Shown here one piece after another: positions 1 to 7,775 of a stretch of DNA of 64,000 nt. The translations under genes were made by a program, and so were the position numbers. The notes beneath the pieces were generated by a model, which had not been told where the DNA came from, ran no database searches, and worked only from the letters and a program-made list of their open reading frames with translations. Every line of letters begins with the position of its first letter. Positions within the stretch are counted from its first letter, which is position 1. Location of the stretch: NCBI RefSeq assembly GCF_000771745.2, contig NZ_JPSL02000040.1, positions 626,157 through 690,156 of the forward strand, given 5' to 3'. The stretch is from Thermus filiformis. Lineage in GTDB: Bacteria; Deinococcota; Deinococci; Deinococcales; Thermaceae.

Positions 1-169
1 TTCTATGGATGGTTCGGGTAAACCCCGTTTACCCCCCTGGTCAACCGGGTTTACCCCCTGGTAAACCGGGTTTACCTGGTCAACCGTGTCAACCCCCCTT
101 ACCCGGTCAACCCCGTTTACCCCCTGGTCAACCAGGTTTACCTCCTGGTCAACCGGGTTTACCTCCGGC
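1..169. repeat. Tandem repeats GTAAACCCGGTTGACCAGG, in-frame and iteron-like
   Basis: Read on the minus strand, about seven imperfect units of 18-21 bp (core GTAAACCSGGTTGACCAGG, lengths mostly multiples of 3) follow each other and are translated as VNPVDQG. The array therefore sits inside a reading frame and also looks like an iteron set beside a rep-like gene. Which role matters, protein repeat or DNA binding site, cannot be decided from the sequence. Confidence 0.75.
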
Positions 170-441
170 GAGTCCAGGGCGGCCAGGGCCTCGAGGTGGA
201 CCCGGTAGGTGCGCCCTCCTGTTTCGGGGAGGACGCGCCAGGAGACCAGCCCCTTCTCCCGGAGCCGGTCGAGGACCTTCAAAACCCCCTGCTTCGTGTG
301 CTTGGTTTCCTCAGCGAGGGTGTTCAGAGATGGCCAGCAGATGCCCTGCTCGTTGCAATGGTCCAGAAGGCAGAGGAGAACGAGTGCCTCGCTTTTATCC
401 AGGGACTTTGCCCTCCAAACGTGGCGGTTGTAGCGGTACAC
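1..441 (-). CDS. Winged-helix DNA-binding protein with C-terminal VNPVDQG repeats (partial, runs off left edge)
   Basis: The minus strand is open from a GTG at 441 to the window edge (147 codons, no stop). The start follows the stop of the upstream gene (TAA at 445-443) by one base and has an AAGGAGG ribosome site inside that gene's end, so the two are translationally coupled. Residues 1-90 form a winged helix and clearly resemble the C-terminal wing domain of the neighbour: both share W-P-x-L-x-T-x-A-x-E-T, a L-x-R-L-R-E-x-G core and VHLEAL. From about residue 95 the protein becomes tandem copies of V-N-P-V-D-Q-G encoded by near-identical DNA. The family is known for plasmid replication or regulation; the role here is inferred from position only. 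Confidence 0.8.
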   Translation of the reverse strand, partial: MYRYNRHVWRAKSLDKSEALVLLCLLDHCNEQGICWPSLNTLAEETKHTKQGVLKVLDRLREKGLVSWRVLPETGGRTYRVHLEALAALDSPEVNPVDQEVNLVDQGVNGVDRVRGVDTVDQVNPVYQGVNPVDQGGKRGLPEPSIE

Positions 442-442
442 C

Positions 443-1201
443 TTACCCCTCCTTCCCCTCTTGAGCCAGCCCCTCTAGGGCCTCCAGGTGGACCTGGTAG
501 ACGTTGCCCCGCCCGTGGAACTCCCAGGAAAGGACCCCCCGCTCGCGGAGGCGCTTCAGAGCCCCCAGGACCGTCCGCCGGGAGAAGCCCGTCTCCGAGG
601 CGATGGTGTCGACAAGGGGCCAGGAGCGGCCCTCGGCGTTAGAGCAGTCCAGCAGGTAGCGGAGGACGAGTTTCTCGGTGGAGGGGAGCCGGGTCTTCCA
701 GAGCAGGTTCTTCCAGTAGACCATCACGGCTTGCTTCCCGGGGAGGGGGGGCCGCCGGTCCGCCTTCCCGGTACTCCCAAGGGGGACACCGGATGGGGAC
801 ACCGCCAGGTAGTACCCCGCCCCGTTCCGCTCGGCCAGCCCCGCCTGGCGGAGCTCCTCCAGGGCGCGGTGCGCGGTGCGGGGGTCCACGCCCATAGCCC
901 GGGCCACGTCCTCCTTGGTGGCCTCGCGGTTGAAGGGGAGCCTGGCCCGGACGGAGAGGGCGATCCAGGCAAGGCGGGCGGTGAGGGAGAGGGGCTTTTC
1001 CCCCAGCTCCCCCGACAGGACGATCAGGAGTTCCTGGTTTTGGAAGATGGTAAAACCTGAACGGACGCTCGCCCAAGGGTCAGTTTGTGCGTTCCTCATG
1101 GCGCTTTTCGGGCCGCTTACCCCCGGCCCTGGGTCCCATGGGGCCGCACCCGGCTTGACTTTTCCCCTTGGGCGTGGTAACTTGAACTTGGCCATGAACA
1201 A
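443..1201 (-). CDS. Rep-like protein with two winged-helix domains
   Basis: 252 aa. The N-terminal basic tail is followed by a first winged helix (about residues 85-140; T-K-E-D-V-A-R-A-M-G-V-D, then R-T-A-H-R-A-L-E-E-L) and a second (about 170-245; E-T-G-F-S-R-R-T-V-L-G-A-L-K-R-L-R). Two tandem winged helices are the architecture of many plasmid initiators; I do not recognise a specific family. The TTG at 1201 has an AAGGTG ribosome site at 7-nt spacing; the ATG at 1195 has none at good spacing, so TTG is preferred. The linker between the domains is rich in G and P and may hold two decayed SPI elements (724-752, 770-790). The coupled downstream paralogue, the repeats and the start-site palindrome support a replication or copy-control role (inference). 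Confidence 0.7.
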   Translation of the reverse strand: MFMAKFKLPRPRGKVKPGAAPWDPGPGVSGPKSAMRNAQTDPWASVRSGFTIFQNQELLIVLSGELGEKPLSLTARLAWIALSVRARLPFNREATKEDVARAMGVDPRTAHRALEELRQAGLAERNGAGYYLAVSPSGVPLGSTGKADRRPPLPGKQAVMVYWKNLLWKTRLPSTEKLVLRYLLDCSNAEGRSWPLVDTIASETGFSRRTVLGALKRLRERGVLSWEFHGRGNVYQVHLEALEGLAQEGKEG

Positions 1202-1208
1202 GTTACCA
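1175..1208. promoter_or_regulatory. Palindrome over the rep start, probable autoregulatory operator
   Basis: Perfect 10-bp arms TGGTAACTTG (1175-1184) and CAAGTTACCA (1199-1208) flank a 14-bp centre that contains the ATG at 1195; a further AACTTG lies in the centre. A palindrome covering the translation start of a DNA-binding protein is typical of autoregulation. No clear promoter was found upstream, so the level of control is unknown. Confidence 0.6.
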
Positions 1209-1434
1209 CACCTTGCCGGTGGGGGCCGGGCTAGGCCCTGGCCTTTGCCTGTCGCCGTCTAGTCTCTACTCCCGCTTACCACCCCCTCTTGAGGTCCCAC
1301 TTTAGCACAACTTCGGAAGGGAGCGCTTCGTCGGCAAAACGGAGAGGCCAAAGCGCCTTGACACCCCCAGGGTAGCACAAAGGCCCTGGGGTTGCAACAC
1401 TTTACCCAGGGCCTTTGGGTTTGCGGGCAAGCGG
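1202..1434. other. Intergenic stretch between XRE regulator and rep
   Basis: Holds the XRE terminator-like hairpin (1379-1416) and the outer half of the rep operator. A TTGACA-like hexamer occurs at 1359 on the plus strand without a convincing -10. No coding signal seen. Confidence 0.5.
1379..1416 (-). terminator. Hairpin downstream of the XRE gene
   Basis: Perfect 12-bp arms AAAGGCCCTGGG (1379-1390) and CCCAGGGCCTTT (1405-1416) with a 14-nt loop, 19 nt past the stop of the minus-strand XRE gene. The minus-strand stem begins AAA and ends TTT, a modest U tract. Probable rho-independent terminator. Confidence 0.6.
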
Positions 1435-2280
1435 CTATAGGTCCACCAGGAACTTCCTCACCAGGCCAACGAGCTCCGGGTTGTAGTCCCCGGGCCAGAG
1501 GGGAGGCAGGCCCTTGGAGAAGGAGAGGAGGTAGCCCTTGGGCGCGGTCAGGTCCTCCGCCGTAACCAGGGCGGCGTGCTCCCCGAAGCGCACCACCATC
1601 ACCCCCTGGGGGTGGTAGAGGGGGCGCAGGTCCACCAGGAGGTAGCCGGTCTGCTTCAGGAAGGGCACCCCTACCCCGACGAGCCAGGGGCCGGGGAAGG
1701 GGAAGAAGGCCAGGTGGTCCGGCGTGGCCCCCAAGGGGATCATGGGAGAGGCGAGGGGAACGAAGACGTTGGTCTTCTTCTCTTGGGCCTCCTTGAGGCT
1801 CGGATAGAGGGGGACCTTGAGGGGAGGAGTCTCGGCTTCCTCCTCCGGGAGCTCATCCTCCACGAGGTGCAGGAAGGGCAGGTTCAGGACCCGGGAGAGG
1901 TTCAAGAGGCGCTCGGCGGCGAGGTGGCGGGGATCGGCGGCCCCCCGCTCGATCTTGGTCATGAGGGAGAGGGAGAAGCCTGCCATCCGCGCCAGTTGCT
2001 CCTGGGTCAGGCCCAGCTCCCGGCGGCGCTGGATGATGCGCAGGATGCGCGGGGGAAGAGGGTTGGCGGACTTGGCCACGGAGGTCAAGGGGATGGCCGG
2101 TGGAGCCTCGCGGTTTTCTCCTAGCGGGGAAGCAACCCCCTGTTCCTTCCGGTCTTCCCCTTCCGGGGGAGCTTCCGCGGAAGTCGCGGTCAAGACTGCG
2201 TTCCCACTGATCTCAGGGAAGGGCTGGAAGGTTGTCCTGGCCCTTCGCCTTCTCGGGGTCTTGGTCGGCGCATCGCTCAT
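1435..2280 (-). CDS. XRE-family HTH transcriptional regulator
   Basis: 281 aa. Residues about 80-140 are a classical Cro/CI helix-turn-helix (R-R-R-E-L-G-L-T-Q-E-Q-L-A-R-M-A-G-F-S, then K-I-E-R-G). The first 75 residues are a low-complexity linker containing two SPI-derived peptides (VASPLGENRE and EAPPEGEDRK), so the element has been accepted in frame. The C-terminal 130 residues (sensory or dimer domain) are unrecognised. TATAGT ends only 5 nt before the ATG, fitting leaderless transcription. It faces the large repeat arrays at 2.4-3.5 kb and may act on them (inference). Confidence 0.85.
   Translation of the reverse strand: MSDAPTKTPRRRRARTTFQPFPEISGNAVLTATSAEAPPEGEDRKEQGVASPLGENREAPPAIPLTSVAKSANPLPPRILRIIQRRRELGLTQEQLARMAGFSLSLMTKIERGAADPRHLAAERLLNLSRVLNLPFLHLVEDELPEEEAETPPLKVPLYPSLKEAQEKKTNVFVPLASPMIPLGATPDHLAFFPFPGPWLVGVGVPFLKQTGYLLVDLRPLYHPQGVMVVRFGEHAALVTAEDLTAPKGYLLSFSKGLPPLWPGDYNPELVGLVRKFLVDL
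2112..2137. repeat. SPI element inside the XRE gene
   Basis: GGTTTTCTCC, loop TAGC, GGGGAAGCAACC. It lies in frame in the N-terminal linker of the XRE protein and adds about nine codons. One arm carries CTCC against GGGG, so pairing uses a wobble or mismatch. Confidence 0.7.
2151..2176. repeat. Degenerate SPI-like copy, adjacent to the previous one
   Basis: GGTCTTCCCC, TTCC, GGGGGAGCTTCC keeps the stem but has lost the conserved GCAACC end. It encodes EAPPEGEDRK, parallel to the VASPLGENRE of the neighbouring copy. Confidence 0.4.
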
Positions 2281-2419
2281 CTTAACTATAGGGTACCTGT
2301 TTTGTCTGGCGGATGCAATCTTTTGGGAGTTGATCGTGCAGGAGCCTTCCTGTGATTATCGGTAGCCCTCGAGGTCCTGTCTGCCATCTTGGTGCCGGGT
2401 TCCGAGGGTGGGACACGTT

Positions 2420-2775
2420 GCGCACATGGGACGGGATGGGTGGGACACCGGAACGGGACACCGGTACAGCGGAACACCTGGGACACCCCCTGTCCCGGGT
2501 GGAACACCTGGGCGGAACGGGACACCCGAGGCGGAACGGAGCGGCGGGGTGGAACACCGGTACACCCGGACCGGAGCGGAACGGGCGGAACGTCGGGACA
2601 TGTGGAACGGGGCGGCGGGGCGGAACACCGGAACGCCCACCCTGGGACAGGTCAGCGGTACACCGGGACGGCGGAAGGGCCAAGCGGAACGCCTGAGCGG
2701 GACACCCTGGTGGAACACCGGGGCGGGATACTGGAGCACCCGGAGCGGAACGAAACGGGGCAGGTGGAACACCCC
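2420..2775. repeat. Array of GGRACACC / CGGAACGG octamers
   Basis: About twenty copies of GGAACACC, GGGACACC, GGTACACC and CGGAACGG occur at irregular 8-25 bp spacing, all mostly in one orientation. No reading frame has plausible composition. It lies between the XRE gene and the next array and looks like a cluster of protein-binding sites (origin, centromere or operator array) or a decayed minisatellite; function unknown. Confidence 0.65.
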
Positions 2776-2800
2776 TGGTTAAGGGGTACGCCCCCAAGGT

Positions 2801-3490
2801 TGAGCCACCCGCTACCAGAAAATCTGGTAGCACCTTTGTGGGGGTAGCAGGGGGTAGCAAAGGGTAGCAGGGGGTAGCAGGGTCGAGCAGGGGGTAGCAG
2901 GGGGTAGCAAGGGGTAGCAGGGTCGAGCAGGGTGCTACTTGAGTAACTTGCTACCCGATTTCTTGATAGCGCCTTTGTGGGGGTAGCAGGGGGTAGCAGG
3001 GTTGAGCAGGGCAACATTTAGCCACTTGCTACCCGATTTCTTGATGGTGCCGTTGTGGGGGTAGCAAGGGGTAGCAGGGGGTAGCAAGGGGTAGCAGGGG
3101 GTAGCAAGGGGTAGCATTGAGCCACTTGCTACCAGATTTTTTGGTAACACCTTTGTGGGGGTGAGCAGGCTCGAGCAGGGGCGTACAGGTCCGTACAGGT
3201 CCGTACAGGGGTGGGCAGGCTTGGACAGGCTCGAGCGGGGGTGAGCAGGGGTGATCGCCACAATGTTGCCCTAGTAGACCCCCCTCGCTCATTTGGTGGC
3301 AACAATGTTGCGACCCCCCCGTACAGGTCCGTACAGGGGTGAGCGGGGCCGTACAGGTCCGTACAGGGGTGAGCAGGGGTGAGCGCCCCGTTACTTGAGC
3401 TACCTGCTACCCGATTTCTTGATAGCGTCCTTGTGGGGGCGTACAGGTCCGTACAGGGGCGTACAAGGGCGTACAGGGCCGAGCAGGGGG
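2801..3490. repeat. Compound array: five GCTACC...TTTGTGGGGG blocks with GGTAGCAGG-type tails
   Basis: Five blocks of about 37 bp (2805, 2947, 3028, 3124 and 3404) share GCTACCMGATTT, TTGRTA and CTTTGTGGGGG. Each is followed by a tail of octamer-like units: GGTAGCAG and GAGCAG in the first three tails, then GTACAGGTCC in the last two. The first block carries a palindrome (GCTACCAGA, AAA, TCTGGTAGC). A GGCAACAATGTTGCGAC palindrome-like segment interrupts the array at 3297-3313. The minus strand is open in long stretches and reads a repeated PHKGAIKKSGSK peptide, but composition is repetitive rather than gene-like. Confidence 0.7.
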
Positions 3491-4035
3491 TGGCAGGTCC
3501 CGGCGCTCCCCCAACCGGTTCCCCCTTCCGAGGAAGAGGGGGCGGGGAAAGACCGGTGGCATCCCCCTAAGAAGAGGGAGCGGGGTGGCCGCCGCTCTTC
3601 GAGGGCAATGGGGGGTGTGGCCGGAGAAAACCTTTCGGCCCCCGGCACGAAGCCAGGGGCCTACTCGGTGGAGGTAAAACACTTCCGGCAAAGGCGCTTG
3701 CGAGAGGCAGTGCCGCCGGCAAGGTTCATAGTACAAGGACCGTTGGGAGGAGGTCAGGGGGGTGTAGGAGGGCCCCTCCTTCTCCACCGCGCCTGGTTGA
3801 AGCGCCGGGTTACTCCCCCGGAAGGAGGGCAGCGGGGAGCTCAGGAGGGAAGGGAGGCCTGCCCCTGGGCCTTTAGCGTCTGCCCCCCGGTCCCCCCGAC
3901 GCCGGCTCCTGGGGTGGGAGGCCTCCTCGAGGTGTTCTCCTCGGAGAAGCAACCTTCGCAGGCCCTTCTGGGAGTCCTGGGAGGGGGCCGGCCATATCCT
4001 TGCTCTTTTGACACCACGATGCCGATTTGGCAAGC
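3491..4035. other. No gene recognised
   Basis: GC-rich DNA between the repeat array and the broken ATPase gene. Open frames exist on both strands but show no recognisable domain. Apart from the SPI copy at 3931-3954 I see nothing. Confidence 0.4.
3931..3954. repeat. SPI element, stem variant TTCTCC/GGAGAA
   Basis: GGTGTTCTCC, TC, GGAGAAGCAACC. Both arms differ from the common form by paired changes (C to T and G to A), keeping the stem intact. Intergenic. Confidence 0.75.
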
Positions 4036-4503
4036 ATGATCCCCCGCCTGTTCTCTTCGGGAAGCAACCGCCATGCCCTGGAAGAACGCTTCCGGACCTC
4101 CCCCGTGGTGGTCCTGACCGCCCCCGGCAGGCGGGGAAGACCACCCTGGCCTTGGAGGTGGGCCCCGAGGGGGAGGAGGTCCTCTGGCTCCGAGGGGGGT
4201 TTCCGGAGAGCTTCCTGGCCCCGGACGACCGGACGAGTCTCAGGTGGCGACAGGACTTCCTCCGGGCCTACGTGGAGCGGGAGATCCTGCTTCTGGGGGG
4301 AGGCTTTTCGGGGAGACGCTGTGCTGCCTGGCCCCCAGGCCCTCCCGGGGGTTCCGCCAGGCCCTGGAGGACCTCCGGCCCCGGAGGGCCTACGTGGTCT
4401 ACCCGGGGAGGGAGGCCTTCCCCCTGGGGGAAGGGGTCTGGGCCATTCCCCTCCTCCCCCTGATGCGGGCCCTGTGGAGCGGGACCCCGGACCTTCCAGG
4501 CTG
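4036..4503 (+). pseudogene. Broken AAA/DUF4143-type ATPase gene
   Basis: Fragments in three frames follow the order of this family: MIPRL at the ATG (4036), then A-L-E-E-R-F-R-T-S-P-V-V-V-L-T and a P-loop rest G-K-T-T-L-A-L-E-V after a frameshift near 4130. An internal deletion removes the ATPase core, and the next piece is L-R-G-G-F-P-E-S-F-L with R-W-R-Q-D-F-L-R-A-Y-V-E-R (DUF4143). A third frame then reads R-R-A-Y-V-V-Y-P-G and G-V-W-A-I-P-L to a TGA at 4501-4503. An SPI element sits within the first ten codons. Such ATPases are common, poorly defined genes of thermophile genomes; this copy cannot be functional. Confidence 0.7.
4048..4069. repeat. SPI element in the start of the ATPase pseudogene
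   Basis: CTGTTCTC, TTC, GGGAAGCAACC; in frame it adds F-S-S-G-S-N-R after MIPRL. One arm lacks the usual GGTG end. Confidence 0.7.
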
Positions 4504-4571
4504 AGGGGGATGGGGTTTGCACCCTTGCCCCGGCGGTAGGGAAGGCCCTCGAGAGGGAGGGCCTCCTTCCG

Positions 4572-4594
4572 GGTGTTCCCTCCGGGAAGCAACC
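4572..4594. repeat. SPI element
   Basis: GGTGTTCCC, TCC, GGGAAGCAACC, a full-length copy with a short loop in decayed DNA. Confidence 0.8.
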
Positions 4595-4753
4595 AGGCCA
4601 TCCAGAAGGTCCCCGCCTGGTGGGTGGTCTAGGACCCCCGGAGCCCTCTAGAAGCTCCCCTTCCCCGGACCCCGGGGCGGTGAGAGAGTCTGGGATCCCA
4701 AGGCTCGAGGGCGCCCGGGGGCGGTGAGAGAGTCTAGGGGCTCTCTGCCTCCC

Positions 4754-4777
4754 GCTGTTCCCTCACGGGAAGCAATC
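4754..4777. repeat. SPI element, slightly degenerate
   Basis: GCTGTTCCC, TCAC, GGGAAGCAATC; stem intact, both outer ends changed. Intergenic. Confidence 0.7.
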
Positions 4778-5012
4778 TGGGGGGTATCTTTTCGCCCCCA
4801 TGCGGCCTTGCGTCCTGGAGGGAGTTCGTGCCCTCCGTAGTTGGCCAGGATCACCGGCATACCCTCTCCGGGTAGGGGGGCGGGGCTCGAGTCCAGCCAG
4901 CCGGAACCACGAACCCGGGGACCGGGGCGGCGCGGGCCTCGAGGCCGGGGACTTCGTGAGGGTCTTGCAGTAGGTGTAGAGCGCCTGAACACGACTCTGA
5001 CGAGCGTACCTG

Positions 5013-5051
5013 TATACTGTCTGCCAAGGGCCACACTTGGCCAAAAGGAGG
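5013..5051 (+). promoter_or_regulatory. Promoter -10 and hairpin leader of the first propeller gene
   Basis: TATACT at 5013-5018, then a GCCAAG/CTTGGC hairpin (5023-5041) and an AAAAGGAGG ribosome site before the ATG at 5059. The same arrangement precedes the second propeller gene at 35024-35064, with near-identical hairpin sequence, so it is a conserved leader. No convincing -35; both copies have CTGACG 10-11 bp upstream of the -10. Confidence 0.6.
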
Positions 5052-5058
5052 TTTTGAT

Positions 5059-5919
5059 ATGCAAACTGGTTCGGGTGGAGGCGTTGGAAGCGCGGGAGTC
5101 AGCTGGACTCCGTGGACTGTTGGCGGGATACTCAACGGCGTCACCTATGGGAACGGCCTCTTCGTGGCAGTAGGGTGGGCCGGTATCATCCTCACCTCCT
5201 CGGACGGCAACACCTGGAAGTTGCGGATTTCGCCGAATTACAAGGATCTCTTCGGCGTTGGCTACGGGAACGGCCTCTTTGTGGCGGTGGGGGAGGATGG
5301 CACCATCCTCACCTCCCCGGATGGGACCGAATGGACGGAGCGGAACTCGGGGACGGGCACATCCCTCCGCGCCGTCGCCTACGGGGACGGCCGCTTCGTA
5401 GCGGTGGGGGATGGCGGCACCGTCTTCACTTCTCTGGAGGGGATCTTCTGGGAGAAGCAGACCTTGGGAGTGAGTGATGGCCTCAACGGCGTCGCCTACG
5501 GCAACGGCCTCTTCGTGGCGGTGGGAGATGGCCCCTCCGTCTTCATCTCCCGGAACGGGGAGGAATGGACAGAGAGATGGCGGACGCAGACCGAGAAGAA
5601 GGGCAAAGGCCTCAAGGCTGTAGCCTACGGGAACGACCTCTTCCTGACGGTAGGGGACGACGACACTATCCTCATCTCCCCGGACGGGATGCACTGGAGG
5701 TCGTGGAACTTGCTGACGGGCATCAAATTCAATGGCGTTGCCTACGGGGAAGACGGGTTCGCAGTGGTAGGGGATGGCAGTTTCATCCTCACTTCTCCGG
5801 ACGGAATCGCCTGGAGGAAACATAGCTTGGAGGATAAGACCTACTCCCTCCATGGTGTTGCCTACGGCAACGGTACTTTCGTAGCGGTGGGTGAACGCAT
5901 CCTCCTCACCTCCCCCTGA
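5059..5919 (+). CDS. Seven-repeat beta-propeller protein
   Basis: 286 aa, made almost entirely of seven repeats of about 38 residues with the pattern A-Y-G-N-G-L-F-V-A-V-G, two variable residues, G-T-I-L-T-S-P-D-G, then W. Seven such blades would close one propeller. There is no signal peptide or membrane segment, so the protein is probably cytosolic. No catalytic residues are evident; propellers of this kind usually serve as binding scaffolds. A shorter relative with an amber codon lies at 35065. The repeats are conserved in protein and largely in DNA, suggesting expansion by duplication. Function unknown. Confidence 0.85.
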   Translation: MQTGSGGGVGSAGVSWTPWTVGGILNGVTYGNGLFVAVGWAGIILTSSDGNTWKLRISPNYKDLFGVGYGNGLFVAVGEDGTILTSPDGTEWTERNSGTGTSLRAVAYGDGRFVAVGDGGTVFTSLEGIFWEKQTLGVSDGLNGVAYGNGLFVAVGDGPSVFISRNGEEWTERWRTQTEKKGKGLKAVAYGNDLFLTVGDDDTILISPDGMHWRSWNLLTGIKFNGVAYGEDGFAVVGDGSFILTSPDGIAWRKHSLEDKTYSLHGVAYGNGTFVAVGERILLTSP

Positions 5920-5935
5920 GCCCCTTCTGGCCCCC

Positions 5936-6139
5936 CTACCCCCTGCTCAGCCCCCTGTACCAGACCTTGAGCGCCTCGAGGTCCCCGCAGACCACGGCCC
6001 GGCTCCCGTCCGGGTAGGTCCGGACCTCGTGCTTGCGGGCCAGGAAGGGCAGGTTCCGCTCCACCCGTGGCCACCACAGGGCCAGGGCCTCGGGGCGGAC
6101 CACCAGGTAGTAGGGCCCGCTCCCCACGATCCCCACCAC
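5936..6139 (-). CDS. Small hypothetical protein, possibly the tail of a longer gene
   Basis: 67 aa from GTG 6139. Sequence is gene-like (G-P-Y-Y-L-V-V-R-P-E-A-L-A-L-W-W, then W-Y-R-G-L). The frame stays open upstream, with proline- and glutamate-rich residues, to a TAA at about 6216, so it may be the end of a decayed gene. No family recognised. It converges with the propeller gene, 16 nt apart. Confidence 0.45.
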   Translation of the reverse strand: MVGIVGSGPYYLVVRPEALALWWPRVERNLPFLARKHEVRTYPDGSRAVVCGDLEALKVWYRGLSRG

Positions 6140-6774
6140 CTGCCCTCGGGGAAGGGGCGGGGGCCGCTCGGCCTCCTCCTCCGGGCGCCTTTGGGAAGCG
6201 GCTCGGTGCCTCTCTTAGGGAGGAGTGGCCCCCGTGGGAGCGGCCCGGCCTTCCCTTTGGGCGGGGATGAGGGCGGCCTTCGCTCGGGTGTCGGAAGACT
6301 TGGGGGACTCGAGGGTAGGCGGTTTTCCCTCCTCTCGGGGCGCGGGGCGGCACTGCCCCCGGTCTTCCCCCTGCGGGGGGGCGGCCTGCCGGTAGGGGTT
6401 CCGCTTCCCCTCTATCGCCTGGGGCTCCGGCCCGCGCCCGCTCCGCCACGCCACCCACCCGCCTAGGAGCTGCCGGATGTGCTGGGGGTAAGGCAGGCCG
6501 AAGGGGCCGGTTGCTTCCCGAAGGAAGCACGTGGAGGCCCGGCCGGGCGGTGACTGCCCCGGCGTACAGCCGTCCCGGCCGCCTGGCCGCTTCGCCATCG
6601 ATCCGGCCACCGCCGCCTTACCCCATCGTCTGCGCGGCGTTGCGAAGCCCGTTTGCCTTGTAGGCCGGGACCCTTCTACCGCTACGCCGCTTGTCTCCTG
6701 GTGGAAGCAGCTGCTAAGGATGGCGGGTGCAGGGCCAAGAATGTAGCCCACAGAGGCATTCCGTCGCCCGCATC
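6140..6774. other. No intact gene; decayed DNA upstream of the paa promoter
   Basis: Contains one SPI copy (6509-6531), an SPI-like stem at 6360-6385 and a 20-nt GGTGTCGGAAGACTTGGGGG segment (6287-6306) whose last 19 nt recur at 28482-28500. No recognisable protein. Confidence 0.4.
6509..6531. repeat. SPI element with a damaged right arm
   Basis: GGTTGCTTCCC, GA, AGGAAGCACG; the right arm has GGAAGC in place of GGGAAC. Intergenic. Confidence 0.65.
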
Positions 6775-6803
6775 TTGACATTTCACTGACCGGATGGTTA
6801 AAT
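6775..6803 (+). promoter_or_regulatory. paa operon promoter with GACCGG operator
   Basis: TTGACA (6775-6780), 17-bp spacer, TTAAAT (6798-6803). The spacer contains CTGACCGGATGG (6786-6797), matching the spacer of the two other catabolic promoters at 13.5 kb. The likely ligand is the TetR protein at 10622 (inference). The ribosome site AAGGAGGTGA follows at 6810. Confidence 0.8.
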
Positions 6804-6826
6804 CACCTTAAGGAGGTGAAGGACAA

Positions 6827-7762
6827 ATGACTCTTACCGAAGAGGTCTTGCTTGAGCGAATCCGGTCGGGGAAGCTGATCGAAGGCCCCGAGTACGCTAC
6901 CGAACGCTATTTGGAGGGTTTAAAGCGCACTCTGATCGTTTCCGCGGATACCGAGCTGATCAGCGCTCCGGCCTACTTCCGGGCGGCCCAGGACGCGCCT
7001 AACATCAATGCGTACATTTCCGCCACCGGGATCATCCAGGATGAGCTGGGCCATGCCCATATCGCCTATCGGCTTCTCCGAGATCTGGGAGTGGATACCG
7101 ATGCCCTCGTCTTCGAACGTGACCCCAAGGACTTTAAGCACCCGTACGCCTTTGACGTTCCCCTGGAGACGTGGACCGAGCTGGTAGTTGCCAATGCTTT
7201 CTACGATCGGGCGGGGTTTGTCCTGCTCGGGGACGTTTACCGGCATACCAGCTATGCTCCCTGGAAGCGCGCCTTGGTCAAGGTGGATCGGGAGGAGAAC
7301 TTCCACTTAAGGCACGGCGAGCGCTGGATGGAGATTTTGGCCCAGGATCCGGATAAAAAGAGTGAACTCCAGCGGGCGGTGGACTGGATGTTCGTCCTCA
7401 CCCTGGAGTGGTTCGGACTTCCCGACAGCCTCAAGCGGCATACCGACCAGATCGCTTACGGGCTAAAGGGATTGACGAACGACCAGTTGCGTCAGGAGTG
7501 GATGAAGACGGCGGTTCCCCTTTGCGAGCGCCTAGGCCTGAGGGTGCCGGCGCACTACGAACCCGACCTGGGCCAGTACGTCATCGACGTACCCTTCCCC
7601 GCGGAGTTCGATGCCGAGAGGAAGCAGTGGCTCTTTGAGAAGGGCCCCATCACCTGGGATCAGGTCCTCGCCCGCTGGAAGGCCCGGGGGCCCGCCAATG
7701 AGGAGCTGGTGAAGGCCATCCAGCGCGGGTACGAGCAGATCCGCAAGAGCCTGGAGGCATAG
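6827..7762 (+). CDS. paaA: 1,2-phenylacetyl-CoA epoxidase, catalytic subunit A
   Basis: 311 aa, full length for PaaA. The carboxylate-bridged diiron site shows as E73-x-x-H76 (in Q-D-E-L-G-H-A-H) and E157-x-x-H160 (E-N-F-H). PaaA activates O2 and epoxidises the ring of phenylacetyl-CoA within the PaaABC(E) complex. First gene of the operon, with a strong AAGGAGGTGA ribosome site; paaD-, paaB- and paaC-type genes follow within a few bases. BoxB, the benzoyl-CoA counterpart, is much longer, so PaaA is favoured even though a benzoate-ligase-like gene lies downstream. The reductase subunit PaaE is not in this window. Confidence 0.9.
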   Translation: MTLTEEVLLERIRSGKLIEGPEYATERYLEGLKRTLIVSADTELISAPAYFRAAQDAPNINAYISATGIIQDELGHAHIAYRLLRDLGVDTDALVFERDPKDFKHPYAFDVPLETWTELVVANAFYDRAGFVLLGDVYRHTSYAPWKRALVKVDREENFHLRHGERWMEILAQDPDKKSELQRAVDWMFVLTLEWFGLPDSLKRHTDQIAYGLKGLTNDQLRQEWMKTAVPLCERLGLRVPAHYEPDLGQYVIDVPFPAEFDAERKQWLFEKGPITWDQVLARWKARGPANEELVKAIQRGYEQIRKSLEA

Positions 7763-7775
7763 TCGGGGGGACAAG

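Larger units (their letters stand above)
4504..5012. other. Decayed DNA with two SPI copies and a 19-bp direct repeat
   Basis: No gene recognised. A GGCGGTGAGAGAGTCT direct repeat occurs at about 4677 and 4714. A short frame ending A-I-Q-K-V-P-A-W-W-V-V at 4630 looks like the tail of a lost gene, entered from the SPI at 4572. Confidence 0.4.

Noticed and set aside
196..642. Plus-strand ORF of 148 aa at the left end
   Set aside because: It is the antisense of the minus-strand winged-helix genes; ribosome site, domain and coupling all favour the minus strand.
770..790. SPI-like sequence GGTACTCCC, AAG, GGGGGACACC in the rep-like gene
   Set aside because: Arms too degenerate to count; another doubtful stem lies at 724-752.
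3407..4144. Minus-strand ORF of 245 aa
   Set aside because: Spans the repeat array, SPI and ATPase pseudogene on the wrong strand; no domain and composition is that of antisense.
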